From the NCBI GenBank assembly GCA_964618075.1, contig CAZTZO010000004.1:43416-107415 (forward strand): DNA of 64,000 nucleotides, given 5' to 3'. The stretch is from CAYTMY01 sp964618075. GTDB lineage: Bacteria; Bacillota; Clostridia; Eubacteriales; Anaerofustaceae. Positions 26,559 to 37,574 of this stretch are shown in pieces (position 1 is the first letter of the stretch; every line of letters begins with the position of its first letter). The notes under the pieces were generated by a model. That model did not search any database. It saw nothing but the letters and a program-made list of their open reading frames with translations, and had not been told where the DNA came from. The translations under genes and the position numbers were made by a program.

Positions 26559-27653
26559 ATGAAAATAACGAAAACCGGCATTGTGAATTTTCGGAATATA
26601 CGCTCCTCTGAGCTTGAGCTATCCGAAAACGTAAATATATTTTGCGGCGAAAACGGACAGGGCAAGACAAACTTTGTCGAATCAGTGCTTGTGTGCTTAA
26701 CGGGAAGATCTCACAGAGAAAATATCGTTAAAAATTTCATAAACGATTCTTCTAAAGCCTGCAAGGTAAGGATAAACGCACTCAAGGACGACAACACCTC
26801 TCACGAAATTTCCATGATGTGCGCTGAAACTAAAACCCACCTTCTCGATAACGCCGCCGTAAAAAAACGCTCTGAGCTTTTAGAATATTTTCCCGTTATC
26901 TTTTTCGGTCCCGACGACCTTCGTATAATCAAGGATTCTCCCGAGGTAAGAAGAAAATTCCTAAATGACGCAATAAGCATAACGACGCCTGTATACGACA
27001 CTCTCTTTAACGAATACATAAAGCTGCTTCGTCAAAGAAACGCGCTTTTAAAAACGTATTCACCCTCTGATGTATATATGCTGGAGGTATACGACGAAAT
27101 GATCTCCACGCAGGCGAGCCGTATAATAATCGCCCGAATGAAGTATTTAGGAGAATTCTCGAAGGTATTTTCAAAAACCTATGCTCATATTTCCGATGGC
27201 AGAGAAGACGTCTGCCTAGGCTATGTAAGCGAGATACTTAAAAGCGAAACGATGACACCGCAGGATATAAAGGACGCATACTTAAATATGCTGACTGTTT
27301 CAAGGCAAGAGGATATTTTTGCACGAACGACTACAAAGGGAATACATCACGACGACATTTCGGTTTTTATGAACGAAAAGAGCGCACGCAAATTTTCTTC
27401 TCAGGGACAGCAGCGCGCTTTGGCTTTAAGCATGAAGCTTGCCTGTGCAGATATGCTTTATGAAAAGAGGCATACAAGGGCTTTGATACTGCTCGACGAC
27501 GTGATGAGCGAGCTTGACGACAGAAGGAAGCAAAGTATATTGAGCGCACTGAGTGATTATCAAACGGCTATAACGTGCGTGAAGCCCGACTTTGAATTCG
27601 ACAAAACCAAAACCACCGTTTTTAACGTAAAAAACGGAGTTATAACACAATAA
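26559..27653 (+). CDS. recF: DNA replication and repair protein RecF
   Basis: A 364-residue SMC-like ATPase that loads RecA at single-strand gaps. FRNIRSSELELSENVNIFCG opens the fold, GENGQGKTN is Walker A, SSQGQQRALALSMKLA the signature and LILLDDVMSELDDRRKQ Walker B. Length matches RecF. It lies 58 bases before gyrB, the common recF-gyrB-gyrA order near the origin, but the usual dnaN and S4-type small gene are not upstream. The ribosome site is weak (GGATAAGC). Confidence 0.95.
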   Translation: MKITKTGIVNFRNIRSSELELSENVNIFCGENGQGKTNFVESVLVCLTGRSHRENIVKNFINDSSKACKVRINALKDDNTSHEISMMCAETKTHLLDNAAVKKRSELLEYFPVIFFGPDDLRIIKDSPEVRRKFLNDAISITTPVYDTLFNEYIKLLRQRNALLKTYSPSDVYMLEVYDEMISTQASRIIIARMKYLGEFSKVFSKTYAHISDGREDVCLGYVSEILKSETMTPQDIKDAYLNMLTVSRQEDIFARTTTKGIHHDDISVFMNEKSARKFSSQGQQRALALSMKLACADMLYEKRHTRALILLDDVMSELDDRRKQSILSALSDYQTAITCVKPDFEFDKTKTTVFNVKNGVITQ

Positions 27654-27711
27654 ACCGATCGCTTATAAAAGGAATAAAAGCGACGTGAAAAACTTAGGAA
27701 AGGCAAAATGA

Positions 27712-29619
<1,908 letters not shown>

Positions 29620-29626
29620 GTGAAAC

Positions 29627-32104
29627 ATGGATAATCATATCATAAGAGGCGGACAGGAAAGCGATAACGACCAGAAGGGTGTAAAAGCAGTCGACTTTGT
29701 CGACGAGATGCAAAAAAGCTATATCGACTACGCCATGAGCGTCATAGTGGGCAGAGCCCTGCCTGACGTGCGTGACGGATTAAAGCCGGTACACCGCAGA
29801 ATACTGTATTCTATGGACGAGCTTGGAGTCAGGGCGAACGGAGCATACAGGAAAAGCGCGCGTATCGTCGGTGATGTTATGGGTAAATATCACCCCCACG
29901 GCGACGCCTCCATATACGACGCAATGGCACGCCTTGCGCAGGATTTCTCTACAAGATATATGCTTGTGGACGGACAAGGTAACTTCGGCTCTGTTGACGG
30001 GGACAGCCCCGCTGCCATGCGTTATACAGAAGCCAGAATGTCAAAGCTCAGTGCGGAGCTGTTAAGAGATATAAATAAAGATACTGTTGATTTTGTCCCG
30101 AACTTTGACGACAGCCTTAAAGAGCCTTCAGTTTTGCCGGGCAGATTTCCAAACCTGTTGGTAAACGGTTCTTCGGGTATTGCTGTGGGTATGGCAACGA
30201 ATATTCCTCCTCATAATTTAGCAGAGGTCATAAACGCTACGATAGCTTTAATGGAAAATGAGCTTCTTACGGCAAAAGACCTTACAAAATACATAAAGGG
30301 CCCCGACTTCCCGACGGGCGGTATCATCATGGGCAAAACCGGTTTGATGAGCGCTTATACAACGGGACGTGGGCGTATTAAGGTACGCGCAAAGGCTGAA
30401 ATAGAGCAGGTAAACAATTCTAAGCAGAGAATAATCGTAACTGAGCTGCCGTATATGGTCAATAAGGCAAAGCTCGTTGAGAAGATAGCGGAGCTTGTCA
30501 AGGACAAAAGGATAAACGGTATATCAGATCTGCACGACTTCTCCGACAGAAACGGCATGAAGATCGTCATTGACCTTAAGCGTGATGTAAACGGGCAAAT
30601 AATACTAAACCAGCTGTACAAGTACACTCAAATGCAGGACACCTTCGGGGTGATAATGCTCGTGCTTGACCACAACAAGCCGAAGGTATTAAACCTAAAG
30701 GAAATTTTAGACTGCTATATAGAATACCAAAAGGAAGTCATACTTCGCCGTACAAAATTTGATTTAGATAAGGCTCTTGCAAGGGCTCATATACTTGAGG
30801 GATATCTTATCGCATTGGACAACATCGACGAAATTATCAAGATCATTCGCTCTTCATACGACGACGCAGAGCAAAGGCTGATGAAACGCTTCGATTTGTC
30901 TGAAATACAAGCAAAAGCGATAGTCGATATGCAGCTTAGAAGACTTCAGGGACTTGAGCGTGAAAAGCTTGAAAAGGAATATAAAGAGATAACTGAGCTT
31001 ATTAAGCATTTAAAAGCAGTGCTTGCAAGCGACAAACTCGTTATAGACATAATCAAGACAGAGCTGGCTGAAATAAGGGATAAATACTCCGACAAACGCC
31101 GAACAGCCTTTGAAAACGATATGGACGATATAGAAATAGAAGACCTTATAGACGAAGAGGACGTTGTTATAACAATAACTCATGTCGGATATGTAAAGAG
31201 GCTTCCCGCCAACACCTACAAGGCTCAAAAGCGCGGAGGACGCGGAGTAGCCGCACATGCCACGCGTGAGAACGACTTTGTAGAGCATATGTTCATGACA
31301 ACGACGCATCACTATATTATGTTCTTCACGAACAAGGGAAAGGTGTACCGTCTAAAGGCATACGAAATACCCGAAGCAGGGCGCACGGCAAAGGGCACGG
31401 CAATAGTAAACATTCTTGCGCTTGACCCGGGAGAAAAGATAACCGCTGTAATTCCCGTTAAACAATTCCTTGACACGGAATATCTCGTAATGGCAACGCA
31501 GAACGGTATAATCAAGAAAACCGCTCTTACCGAATACGACTCATCAAGGAAAAGCGGAATTATCGGCATAACGCTTGCCGACGACGATGAGCTGATTGCC
31601 GTAAAAATGACAGACGGCAAAAAAGATATAATAATGGGTACTCAACTGGGATATGCCATAACCTTCCCAGAGCAGGACGCAAGGTCGATAGGGCGCGTGT
31701 CTATGGGAGTACGCGGTATCAAGCTTGCTGAGGGTGATAAAGTTATAGGCATGGATATAGCCGAAGAGGGCAAGCATATACTCACCGTCACCGACAAGGG
31801 CTACGGAAAGCTTACAAAGACTTCGCTTTACCCGATACAGAAGAGAGCCGGCAAGGGAGTACAAAACTACAAGCTTTCCAAGAAAACGGGCTTTGTATGC
31901 GGTTTGTGCTGCATAGACAAGGAACAAAACGACGTTATGATGATATCGAACGACGGCGTTGTGATACGTATGGAGGCAAACGGCATTTCCAGCATGGGCA
32001 GAAGCACGGGCGGCGTAAAGGTCATGCGCCTTGACAACGAGGATATCGACATTGCCGCAATAGCAAAGGTCAACAAGGAAGAAGAAGACGAGTCGGAAGA
32101 ATAA
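29627..32104 (+). CDS. gyrA: DNA gyrase subunit A
   Basis: An 825-residue GyrA, the DNA breaking and joining subunit. The quinolone-resistance region [20 protein letters not shown] has Ser/Ala variation at the usual positions (GDASIYDA), and the active Tyr is in [17 protein letters not shown]-like C-terminal beta-pinwheel blades follow, with a QKRGGRGV GyrA box that marks a supercoiling gyrase rather than topoisomerase IV. The tail ends in a run of acidic residues. Normal length. Confidence 0.98.
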   Translation: MDNHIIRGGQESDNDQKGVKAVDFVDEMQKSYIDYAMSVIVGRALPDVRDGLKPVHRRILYSMDELGVRANGAYRKSARIVGDVMGKYHPHGDASIYDAMARLAQDFSTRYMLVDGQGNFGSVDGDSPAAMRYTEARMSKLSAELLRDINKDTVDFVPNFDDSLKEPSVLPGRFPNLLVNGSSGIAVGMATNIPPHNLAEVINATIALMENELLTAKDLTKYIKGPDFPTGGIIMGKTGLMSAYTTGRGRIKVRAKAEIEQVNNSKQRIIVTELPYMVNKAKLVEKIAELVKDKRINGISDLHDFSDRNGMKIVIDLKRDVNGQIILNQLYKYTQMQDTFGVIMLVLDHNKPKVLNLKEILDCYIEYQKEVILRRTKFDLDKALARAHILEGYLIALDNIDEIIKIIRSSYDDAEQRLMKRFDLSEIQAKAIVDMQLRRLQGLEREKLEKEYKEITELIKHLKAVLASDKLVIDIIKTELAEIRDKYSDKRRTAFENDMDDIEIEDLIDEEDVVITITHVGYVKRLPANTYKAQKRGGRGVAAHATRENDFVEHMFMTTTHHYIMFFTNKGKVYRLKAYEIPEAGRTAKGTAIVNILALDPGEKITAVIPVKQFLDTEYLVMATQNGIIKKTALTEYDSSRKSGIIGITLADDDELIAVKMTDGKKDIIMGTQLGYAITFPEQDARSIGRVSMGVRGIKLAEGDKVIGMDIAEEGKHILTVTDKGYGKLTKTSLYPIQKRAGKGVQNYKLSKKTGFVCGLCCIDKEQNDVMMISNDGVVIRMEANGISSMGRSTGGVKVMRLDNEDIDIAAIAKVNKEEEDESEE

Positions 32105-32123
32105 TGACGTTTTAAGCATCTTT

Positions 32124-32164
32124 AAGGCGGAGGAGAGCATAAAAAGCCTTTCCTTCGCCTTTAT
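32124..32164 (+). terminator. Hairpin after gyrA, possible terminator
   Basis: An 11-bp stem AAGGCGGAGGA / TCCTTCGCCTT (one G-U pair) lies 20 bases after the gyrA stop; only a short T tract follows, so termination may be partial. Confidence 0.55.
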
Positions 32165-32191
32165 CTGTAAAAAGAGGGTGAAGTAATAAAA

Positions 32192-32569
32192 ATGAAGAAC
32201 TTATACGAATCGGGAGAGGACTACCTCGAAACCATACTGATACTTACCGAAAAAACAGACGTTGTCCGCAATATAGACATTGCCTCGTATTTGGGATATA
32301 CAAAGCCGAGCGTAAGCAGGGCTCTCGGGATACTCAAGGAGAACGGATATATTAAAATAGCGCAAAACGGACATATCAGCCTTACTGATAAGGGGCAAAA
32401 GAAAGCAGGCGAAGTATATGAACGCCACGAGCTTTTAACGCGTTTCTTAGTTGAAAGCTTAGGCGTATCCTTTAAAACAGCCCAGCAGGACGCCTGTCGT
32501 ATAGAGCATATTCTAAGTGAAGAAACCTTTTTAAAGATAAAGGATTCCCTAAAAAAACAAGAGGAATAG
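32192..32569 (+). CDS. DtxR/MntR-family metal-dependent regulator
   Basis: A 125-residue winged-helix regulator. ESGEDYLETILILTE is the family N-terminus, IASYLGYTKPSVSRALGILKENG the HTH, and RHELLTRFLVESLGVSFKTAQQDACRIEH the dimerisation and metal-binding helix with His and Glu ligands. It is the short, MntR/IdeR-like form without the SH3 domain. The intended metal (Mn or Fe) and targets are unclear; no transporter is adjacent. One base separates its stop from the helicase start, so the three genes here form an operon. Confidence 0.9.
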   Translation: MKNLYESGEDYLETILILTEKTDVVRNIDIASYLGYTKPSVSRALGILKENGYIKIAQNGHISLTDKGQKKAGEVYERHELLTRFLVESLGVSFKTAQQDACRIEHILSEETFLKIKDSLKKQEE

Positions 32570-32570
32570 T

Positions 32571-34925
32571 ATGTATCGGTTTAATATAAGCGTAAAAGAG
32601 CTTGCCACGACAACCATGCTCTCGGGCTCGATTGACAACCGATATATCGGCAGGACAAGAGCGCAGGAGGGTATAAGGCTGCACAAATACATGCAGAACA
32701 CTTACTCGGCAGGCGATATGGCGGAATACAGCGTATCATGTGAAATACTCCTTGAAAACAAGGCTTATTTGAATATATCCGGACGCATAGACGGCGTGTT
32801 GAACGTAAACTCATCTGCGATAATCCACGAAATTAAATCAACTCAAAAAGACGTATCCGATATTACTGAGCCGATTGCAACTCATCTTGCGCAGTGCAAG
32901 CTGTACGCATACATTTACGCAAGCGGATTTAAATACGAAAATATTAAGCTGCGTGTAAGCTATATAAACATAAACGACAGCAGAGTAAAGGATTTTGATT
33001 ATTCAATTACAACAGACGAGCTTAAGACGTTTTTTTACTCACTGTGCGAAAAATATGTTGAGTTTGCCATATTCAAGGCTAAGCTTAACGAAGCGCGGGA
33101 TTCCAGTGTAAAGACTCTGCGCTTCCCCTTCGATTTCAGAACTTATCAAAAGGACACTATAAACGCGATATATTCGGCGATGAAAAAAGAGCAAAACGTA
33201 TTCGCTGCGGCTCCCACGGGCAGCGGCAAAACCCTTAACGCCTTATACCCCGCAATAAAGTATCAGCCGAAATTAAAGGACGGTAAGATATTTTATTTGA
33301 CTGCAAAAAGCACGCAAAAGGAGGTCGCGGCAAACGCTGTAAATATACTGTCCGATGCGGGATACGAATGCAAATGCGTCGTCCTGTCCGCAAAGGAAAA
33401 ATCCTGTATGCTCGATAAACCCAGCTGCAATCCGGAGGACTGCGAATATGCCAAGGGTTACTACGACAGGCTTAGTGAAAACTTAAATAAGACGGTAAAA
33501 GAAAACACCGTTATGAGCCTTGAGAGCATAAAAGACATGTGCGTTAATAAAAAGCTTTGCCCCTTTGAATTTCTGCTTGACCTGTCTATGTACGCGGACA
33601 TAATAATATGCGACTACAACTACGTTTTTGACCCACAGGCGGTATTGAAGAGATACTTCGAAGACGAAAACGAGACAAAGCATATCTTTCTCATAGACGA
33701 AGCGCACAACCTTGCCGACAGAAGCAGGGAGATGTATTCGTGTGAAATAAAGGCTGCCGATTTAAATCAATTACGAAAGATGTTTGCCCAAAAGAGCAAA
33801 ATAAAACGCACTGTGGAGGATATCCTTGAGAATCTGGATATTCTGCGTGAGAAATGCACCGAAAAACAAACAGATTTCTGGCCGAAGCAGGAGGATTATA
33901 TCTTTAAGGATATTTCGGACGAATTGTTTTCCTCGCTCAATCTGTTTGCGACGGAAGCAGACACGTACCTTTCAAACTCAGACAGAAATTCAGAAGCGTA
34001 TCAGAAAACATATGATATGTATTTCAACATCGTTAAGTTTTTGAACTTGTATGAAATAAGAGGCGATTCTCACGTATTTTACTATGAAAAAGCCAGCGAT
34101 ATGCTCAGGCTGTTTTGCTGTGACGCAAGAGAATACCTTGCCGATCGATTAAAGAGAGCTAAGAGCGCCGTGTTTTTCTCGGCAACGCTTACACCGTTAG
34201 AATATTTCAGAAGGCTGTTGGGCGGTGAGCCTGACGATATACTTATGGATATAGAAAGTATATTTGCACAGGAGAATTTCAGAATAGCCGTTGACACGAC
34301 CATAGATACGACATATGCAAAGAGGGCAATGTATTATTCGCAGATAGCAGATAGAATATACACAACTAAAAATTCACGCGAGGGCAACTACCTTGTCTAC
34401 TTTCCTTCATACGCCTTTATGCAGAGCGTGTATGAGATATATATGTCGAAATATCCCGAGGAAGATGTGCTTTTGCAGAAGCGGCAGATGAACGAGAAGG
34501 AGCGCAGCAATTATCTTGCAAGCTTTACATTCAACAGCTGTATAACGGGTTTTGCAGTTTCGGGGGGAGTGTTTTCGGAGGCTGTCGATCTTAAAGGAGA
34601 CAAGCTGATAGGCTGCGTGATATGCGGAGTAAGCCTGCCTCAGATATGCACTCAAAGAGAGCTGATACGCGATTTTTACGATAAAAAGGGTGAAGCGGGC
34701 TTTGACTATGCGTATGTATATCCCGCAATGACAAAGGTCTTGCAGGCTATGGGCAGAGTAATAAGGACTTCCGAGGATACGGGCTGTGCAGTGCTTTTGG
34801 ATAAGCGCTTTATGTATACTGCATACAAACGCTGCTTTCCCGTATACTACCATCATTTACAGATAGTAAAGAATACGAAACAGCTGGAATACTGCTTGAA
34901 GTATGAAGAAACAGGAAGCAAATAA
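32571..34925 (+). CDS. XPD/DinG-type iron-sulfur helicase with N-terminal PD-(D/E)XK-like domain
   Basis: A 784-residue superfamily 2 helicase. Residues about 1-180 look like a Cas4/RecB-like nuclease domain: SGRIDGVL, IIHEIKSTQ (the ExK half) and LAQCKLYAYIYA. The helicase core follows: APTGSGKTLNALYP (Walker A), cysteines CMLDKPSC, EDCEYAKGYYDRL and KLCPFEFLL for a [4Fe-4S] cluster, ICDYNYVFDPQ, LIDEAHNLADRSRE (DEAH box), FFSATLTP and QAMGRVIRTSEDTGCAVLLDKRF (motif VI). Such proteins act in DNA repair, unwinding damaged or R-loop DNA 5' to 3'. Follows the DtxR-like gene and overlaps the next gene by one base. Confidence 0.88.
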   Translation: MYRFNISVKELATTTMLSGSIDNRYIGRTRAQEGIRLHKYMQNTYSAGDMAEYSVSCEILLENKAYLNISGRIDGVLNVNSSAIIHEIKSTQKDVSDITEPIATHLAQCKLYAYIYASGFKYENIKLRVSYININDSRVKDFDYSITTDELKTFFYSLCEKYVEFAIFKAKLNEARDSSVKTLRFPFDFRTYQKDTINAIYSAMKKEQNVFAAAPTGSGKTLNALYPAIKYQPKLKDGKIFYLTAKSTQKEVAANAVNILSDAGYECKCVVLSAKEKSCMLDKPSCNPEDCEYAKGYYDRLSENLNKTVKENTVMSLESIKDMCVNKKLCPFEFLLDLSMYADIIICDYNYVFDPQAVLKRYFEDENETKHIFLIDEAHNLADRSREMYSCEIKAADLNQLRKMFAQKSKIKRTVEDILENLDILREKCTEKQTDFWPKQEDYIFKDISDELFSSLNLFATEADTYLSNSDRNSEAYQKTYDMYFNIVKFLNLYEIRGDSHVFYYEKASDMLRLFCCDAREYLADRLKRAKSAVFFSATLTPLEYFRRLLGGEPDDILMDIESIFAQENFRIAVDTTIDTTYAKRAMYYSQIADRIYTTKNSREGNYLVYFPSYAFMQSVYEIYMSKYPEEDVLLQKRQMNEKERSNYLASFTFNSCITGFAVSGGVFSEAVDLKGDKLIGCVICGVSLPQICTQRELIRDFYDKKGEAGFDYAYVYPAMTKVLQAMGRVIRTSEDTGCAVLLDKRFMYTAYKRCFPVYYHHLQIVKNTKQLEYCLKYEETGSK

Positions 34926-36412
34926 TGGAAAACTCGATTAATTTTGATAAAAACGACTTTATGAAAAGCGCAAAAGCATTCGCCGAAAAACGCTCCTTTT
35001 CGGGTGCGATAGCACTGAGTATAAAAAACGAAAAACCTTTAGAAGCCTATTTCGGCTTTGCCGACATGAAAAGTAAGAAGCCGATTGACGAATCAAGCGA
35101 ATTTCTCATAAGTATCAAAGCACCGTATATTCTATCCGTTTGCATAATGAAGCTTTATGAGAGCAAGCTGATAAAACTTAATGACAAGCTGTCTGAATAC
35201 CTCCCCGAATATGAAAATGCAGATAAACTGAGTGTGAAGGATCTTCTCAAGGGCAATTCAAAACTTCCGGACTGCTTTTACGGAGGAAAGCTCGTTGAAA
35301 TGCATTCCGATGAAGAGTACAGCTCTTTAAGTGAAATAGATAAGCTAAAGTCGGACAAGCTGCTTGAAGCAAAGGGCTTTAGCTTTCGGGAAGCGTTAAA
35401 ACAGGTAGAAAACAAACCTTTGGATTTTGTTTCGTGCATACCTAACGATTCGATCCCGACAACTGAAAGAGTATTTTTGCGAGAGCTTATAGAAAGAGTG
35501 ATTAAACGCGATATAAATGAATTTATTTCCGAGGAAATATTTAAGCCTCTTGGTATAAAAGCACACTTTGAAAAGCAAGCAAATACGATTTCATATTTTC
35601 ATCACAACGAATACCCCGTTATTAAGCTTAATTGTCCATACCCGCCCAAAGACTGCTTTTGTATCAATTCCAAAGAAGCCTTTAAGCTGCTGTGCGCTTT
35701 TGTAAATGGCAGTATACTTAAAAAGAAGAGCTATGATATTTTAATTAAATGCGATAAAAACGGGAATGCCCTGGGCATAAACAACGTAAACGGAGCCATG
35801 TGCGCGCACGATTTGTTTATGGGATATGAGTGCGACTTTTATTTTGAACCTGACAAAGCACTTGGCTATATGATACTCTCAAACGAAGGCGAACGCTTTA
35901 GCGCAAGCGATTCAGGACTTCTTACAAGCTTTTTTACCGATATACGCTCTTATATGGAAAAAACCTTCACTGTTTACGGCAGTCTTACATACAAGCCTTT
36001 AAGCTATAATAATTTAAACTATGCCGCTGCTCTGACTTTAAGTGACGAACAGAGGTACTTTGTAGACAGCGTATATGCTTCTTTCTCACTTGCACTATCC
36101 AAAAGAAATATTATGCGAGCTTTTGTGTTGTCATCGGACAACAGAGTTGTCGGAATAAATGTGTTGAGCGCGGACAAAGACAATAATAAATATACTATCG
36201 AAATAGCTATCATAGGAGAAGCCTACCAGCACATGGGCTTTGGTAAAGCAATGCTAAAAAATGGTATAGAATATCTGAAAAAAAGAGGAGCAGGTGAAAT
36301 ATCGATAGCCGTGGACAGAATGAACAAAAACGCCAAGGCGCTGTATCTTTCTCTCGGCTTTAAGGTTTGTTATGTGCAGGACGGCTGGCTGATGCTGAGT
36401 ATGAGGGTGTAA
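34925..36412 (+). CDS. Degenerate beta-lactamase-like serine hydrolase fused to GNAT acetyltransferase
   Basis: A 495-residue two-domain protein. Residues about 1-330 follow the fold pattern of class C beta-lactamase/DD-peptidase relatives (FGFADMKSKKPID, MKLYESKLIKLNDKLSEYLPEY, LSVKDLLKG), but the expected SxxK nucleophile motif is reduced to S-I-K in FLISIKAPY, so hydrolase activity is doubtful. Residues about 375-495 are a GNAT acetyltransferase: VVGINVLSADKD, AYQHMGFGKAMLKNGIEYL (acetyl-CoA pyrophosphate loop) and NKNAKALYLSLGFKV. No signal peptide, so it acts in the cytoplasm. The dead hydrolase domain may bind a ligand whose amine the GNAT domain modifies; that is inference. Last gene of the gyrA-downstream operon. 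Confidence 0.8.
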   Translation: MENSINFDKNDFMKSAKAFAEKRSFSGAIALSIKNEKPLEAYFGFADMKSKKPIDESSEFLISIKAPYILSVCIMKLYESKLIKLNDKLSEYLPEYENADKLSVKDLLKGNSKLPDCFYGGKLVEMHSDEEYSSLSEIDKLKSDKLLEAKGFSFREALKQVENKPLDFVSCIPNDSIPTTERVFLRELIERVIKRDINEFISEEIFKPLGIKAHFEKQANTISYFHHNEYPVIKLNCPYPPKDCFCINSKEAFKLLCAFVNGSILKKKSYDILIKCDKNGNALGINNVNGAMCAHDLFMGYECDFYFEPDKALGYMILSNEGERFSASDSGLLTSFFTDIRSYMEKTFTVYGSLTYKPLSYNNLNYAAALTLSDEQRYFVDSVYASFSLALSKRNIMRAFVLSSDNRVVGINVLSADKDNNKYTIEIAIIGEAYQHMGFGKAMLKNGIEYLKKRGAGEISIAVDRMNKNAKALYLSLGFKVCYVQDGWLMLSMRV

Positions 36413-36424
36413 GAAGAGGGGATG

Positions 36425-36524
36425 TTTTTTTGCAAGGTGACCCGGTCACATTGTAAAAGTACAGGCATATGGACATCTCATTTACAGCGAATTTACATTC
36501 TGACCGGGTCACCTTGCAAAAAAA
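36425..36524. repeat. 100-bp inverted-repeat element, related to the 48-51 kb arrays
   Basis: Two 33-bp arms (36425-36457 and 36492-36524) are inverted copies with two mismatches around a 34-base centre. Each arm contains GCAAGGTGACCCGGTCA or its complement, the core of the tandem repeats at 48115 and 50689. The T-first, A-last polarity means it cannot act as a normal terminator. It begins 12 bases after the GNAT gene stop and ends exactly where the PHO box starts. Confidence 0.85.
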
Positions 36525-36542
36525 CTTTACCTAAACTTTACA
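36525..36542 (+). promoter_or_regulatory. PHO box (PhoB/PhoP operator) of the pst operon
   Basis: Direct repeat CTTTACC-taaa-CTTTACA with 11-base period, the pattern known for Firmicutes PHO boxes. It occupies the -35 region of a promoter whose likely -10 is TATATC at 36552-36557, so the response regulator encoded in this operon would activate it under phosphate limitation. Confidence 0.75.
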
Positions 36543-36610
36543 CCCGCGCGCTATATCGGTTTACTTTTCTTTCTTATCATTTAGCCATGATAAAAACAAA
36601 GGAGAAATCA

Positions 36611-37489
36611 ATGAAAAAAAGAAATACGGCAATAATAGTCTGTCTTACTGCACTGCTTGTTATTTCCTCGCTTGCGGGATGCGCAAATAAAACGGGCAGC
36701 TTTGACAAGACTAAAACCATCGGAGTAATTTCCCGTGAGGACGGCTCCGGAACAAGAGGAGCCTTTATAGAGCTTTTCTCAATAGAACAGAAAAACGAAG
36801 CCGGAGAAAAAGTGGATAGAACTTTAAAGGACGCAGCAATAACCAATTCCACCTCCGTAATGATGACGACGGTAGCGGGTGATCTTTACTCGATAGGATA
36901 TATATCTCTCGGCTCACTCAACGACACTATAAAGGCCGTGGATATAGATTCGGTAGCCGCCACGACACAAAACATCAAAAACGGCACCTATAAGATAGCC
37001 CGACCGTTCAACATCACGACAAGAAACGATCTGAGCGATATAGCAAGTGATTTCATCAGCTTTATTATGAGCTCCGACGGACAGAAGGTCATTGAAGATA
37101 ACGGTTATATTTCCGTAGACCAGGCGTCAAGCTATGAGGCAAAGGCGTTAAGCGGCAAAATAGTCGTAAGCGGTTCAAGCTCTGTAACTCCGGTAATGGA
37201 AAAGCTAAAGGAAGCTTATATCGCCAAAAATACGAATGTGACCATAGAGATACAGCAGAGTGATTCTTCTACGGGCGTATCAAATACGATAGACGCGACC
37301 TGCGATATCGGTATGGCTTCAAGAGAGCTTAAGGATTCCGAAATACAAAAAGGCGTCAATTCAACAACAATCGCAATGGACGGGATCGCTGTCATAGTTA
37401 ATAATGACAACAAAGTAACCAACCTTTCAAGCGAGACGGTAATGAAGATATTCACAGGTGAAATAACAAAGTGGGAAGAAGTATTTTAA
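36611..37489 (+). CDS. pstS: Phosphate ABC transporter, substrate-binding lipoprotein
   Basis: A 292-residue lipoprotein (lipobox SLAGC) that captures phosphate for PstCAB. The two halves of the usual PstS are in swapped order: the segment with ISREDGSGTRGAFIELF comes first (from about residue 40), and the segment VSGSSSVTPVMEKLKEAY ... DIGMASRELKDSEIQ ... IFTGEITKWEEV comes last. This permuted order is one I recognise from other Clostridia. ATG 36611 has AAAGGAG upstream; the frame is open further left through the repeat element, but that extension is not credible. First gene of the pst-pho operon, controlled by the PHO box. Confidence 0.93.
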   Translation: MKKRNTAIIVCLTALLVISSLAGCANKTGSFDKTKTIGVISREDGSGTRGAFIELFSIEQKNEAGEKVDRTLKDAAITNSTSVMMTTVAGDLYSIGYISLGSLNDTIKAVDIDSVAATTQNIKNGTYKIARPFNITTRNDLSDIASDFISFIMSSDGQKVIEDNGYISVDQASSYEAKALSGKIVVSGSSSVTPVMEKLKEAYIAKNTNVTIEIQQSDSSTGVSNTIDATCDIGMASRELKDSEIQKGVNSTTIAMDGIAVIVNNDNKVTNLSSETVMKIFTGEITKWEEVF

Positions 37490-37515
37490 ATAAACGTAAT
37501 AAACATAATAAAACG

Positions 37516-37550
37516 AAACGAAGCAGCAAGTTTCTTTGCCGCTTCGTTTT
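37516..37550 (+). terminator. Intercistronic hairpin between pstS and pstC
   Basis: AAACGAAGC pairs with GCTTCGTTT, extended by an imperfect inner stem, then TTTT. Such a hairpin could partly terminate or stabilise the upstream mRNA, giving more PstS than permease. Confidence 0.6.
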
Positions 37551-37574
37551 AAACAATAATATAAGGAGCTTCTT

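Noticed and set aside
36425..36524. Rho-independent terminator of the GNAT gene
   Set aside because: The stem is strong but begins with T and ends with A, the opposite of a terminator in either direction.
36422..36610. N-terminal extension of pstS across the repeat element
   Set aside because: The frame is open, but a proper ribosome site and lipoprotein signal start at 36611, and the extension would include the PHO box and promoter.
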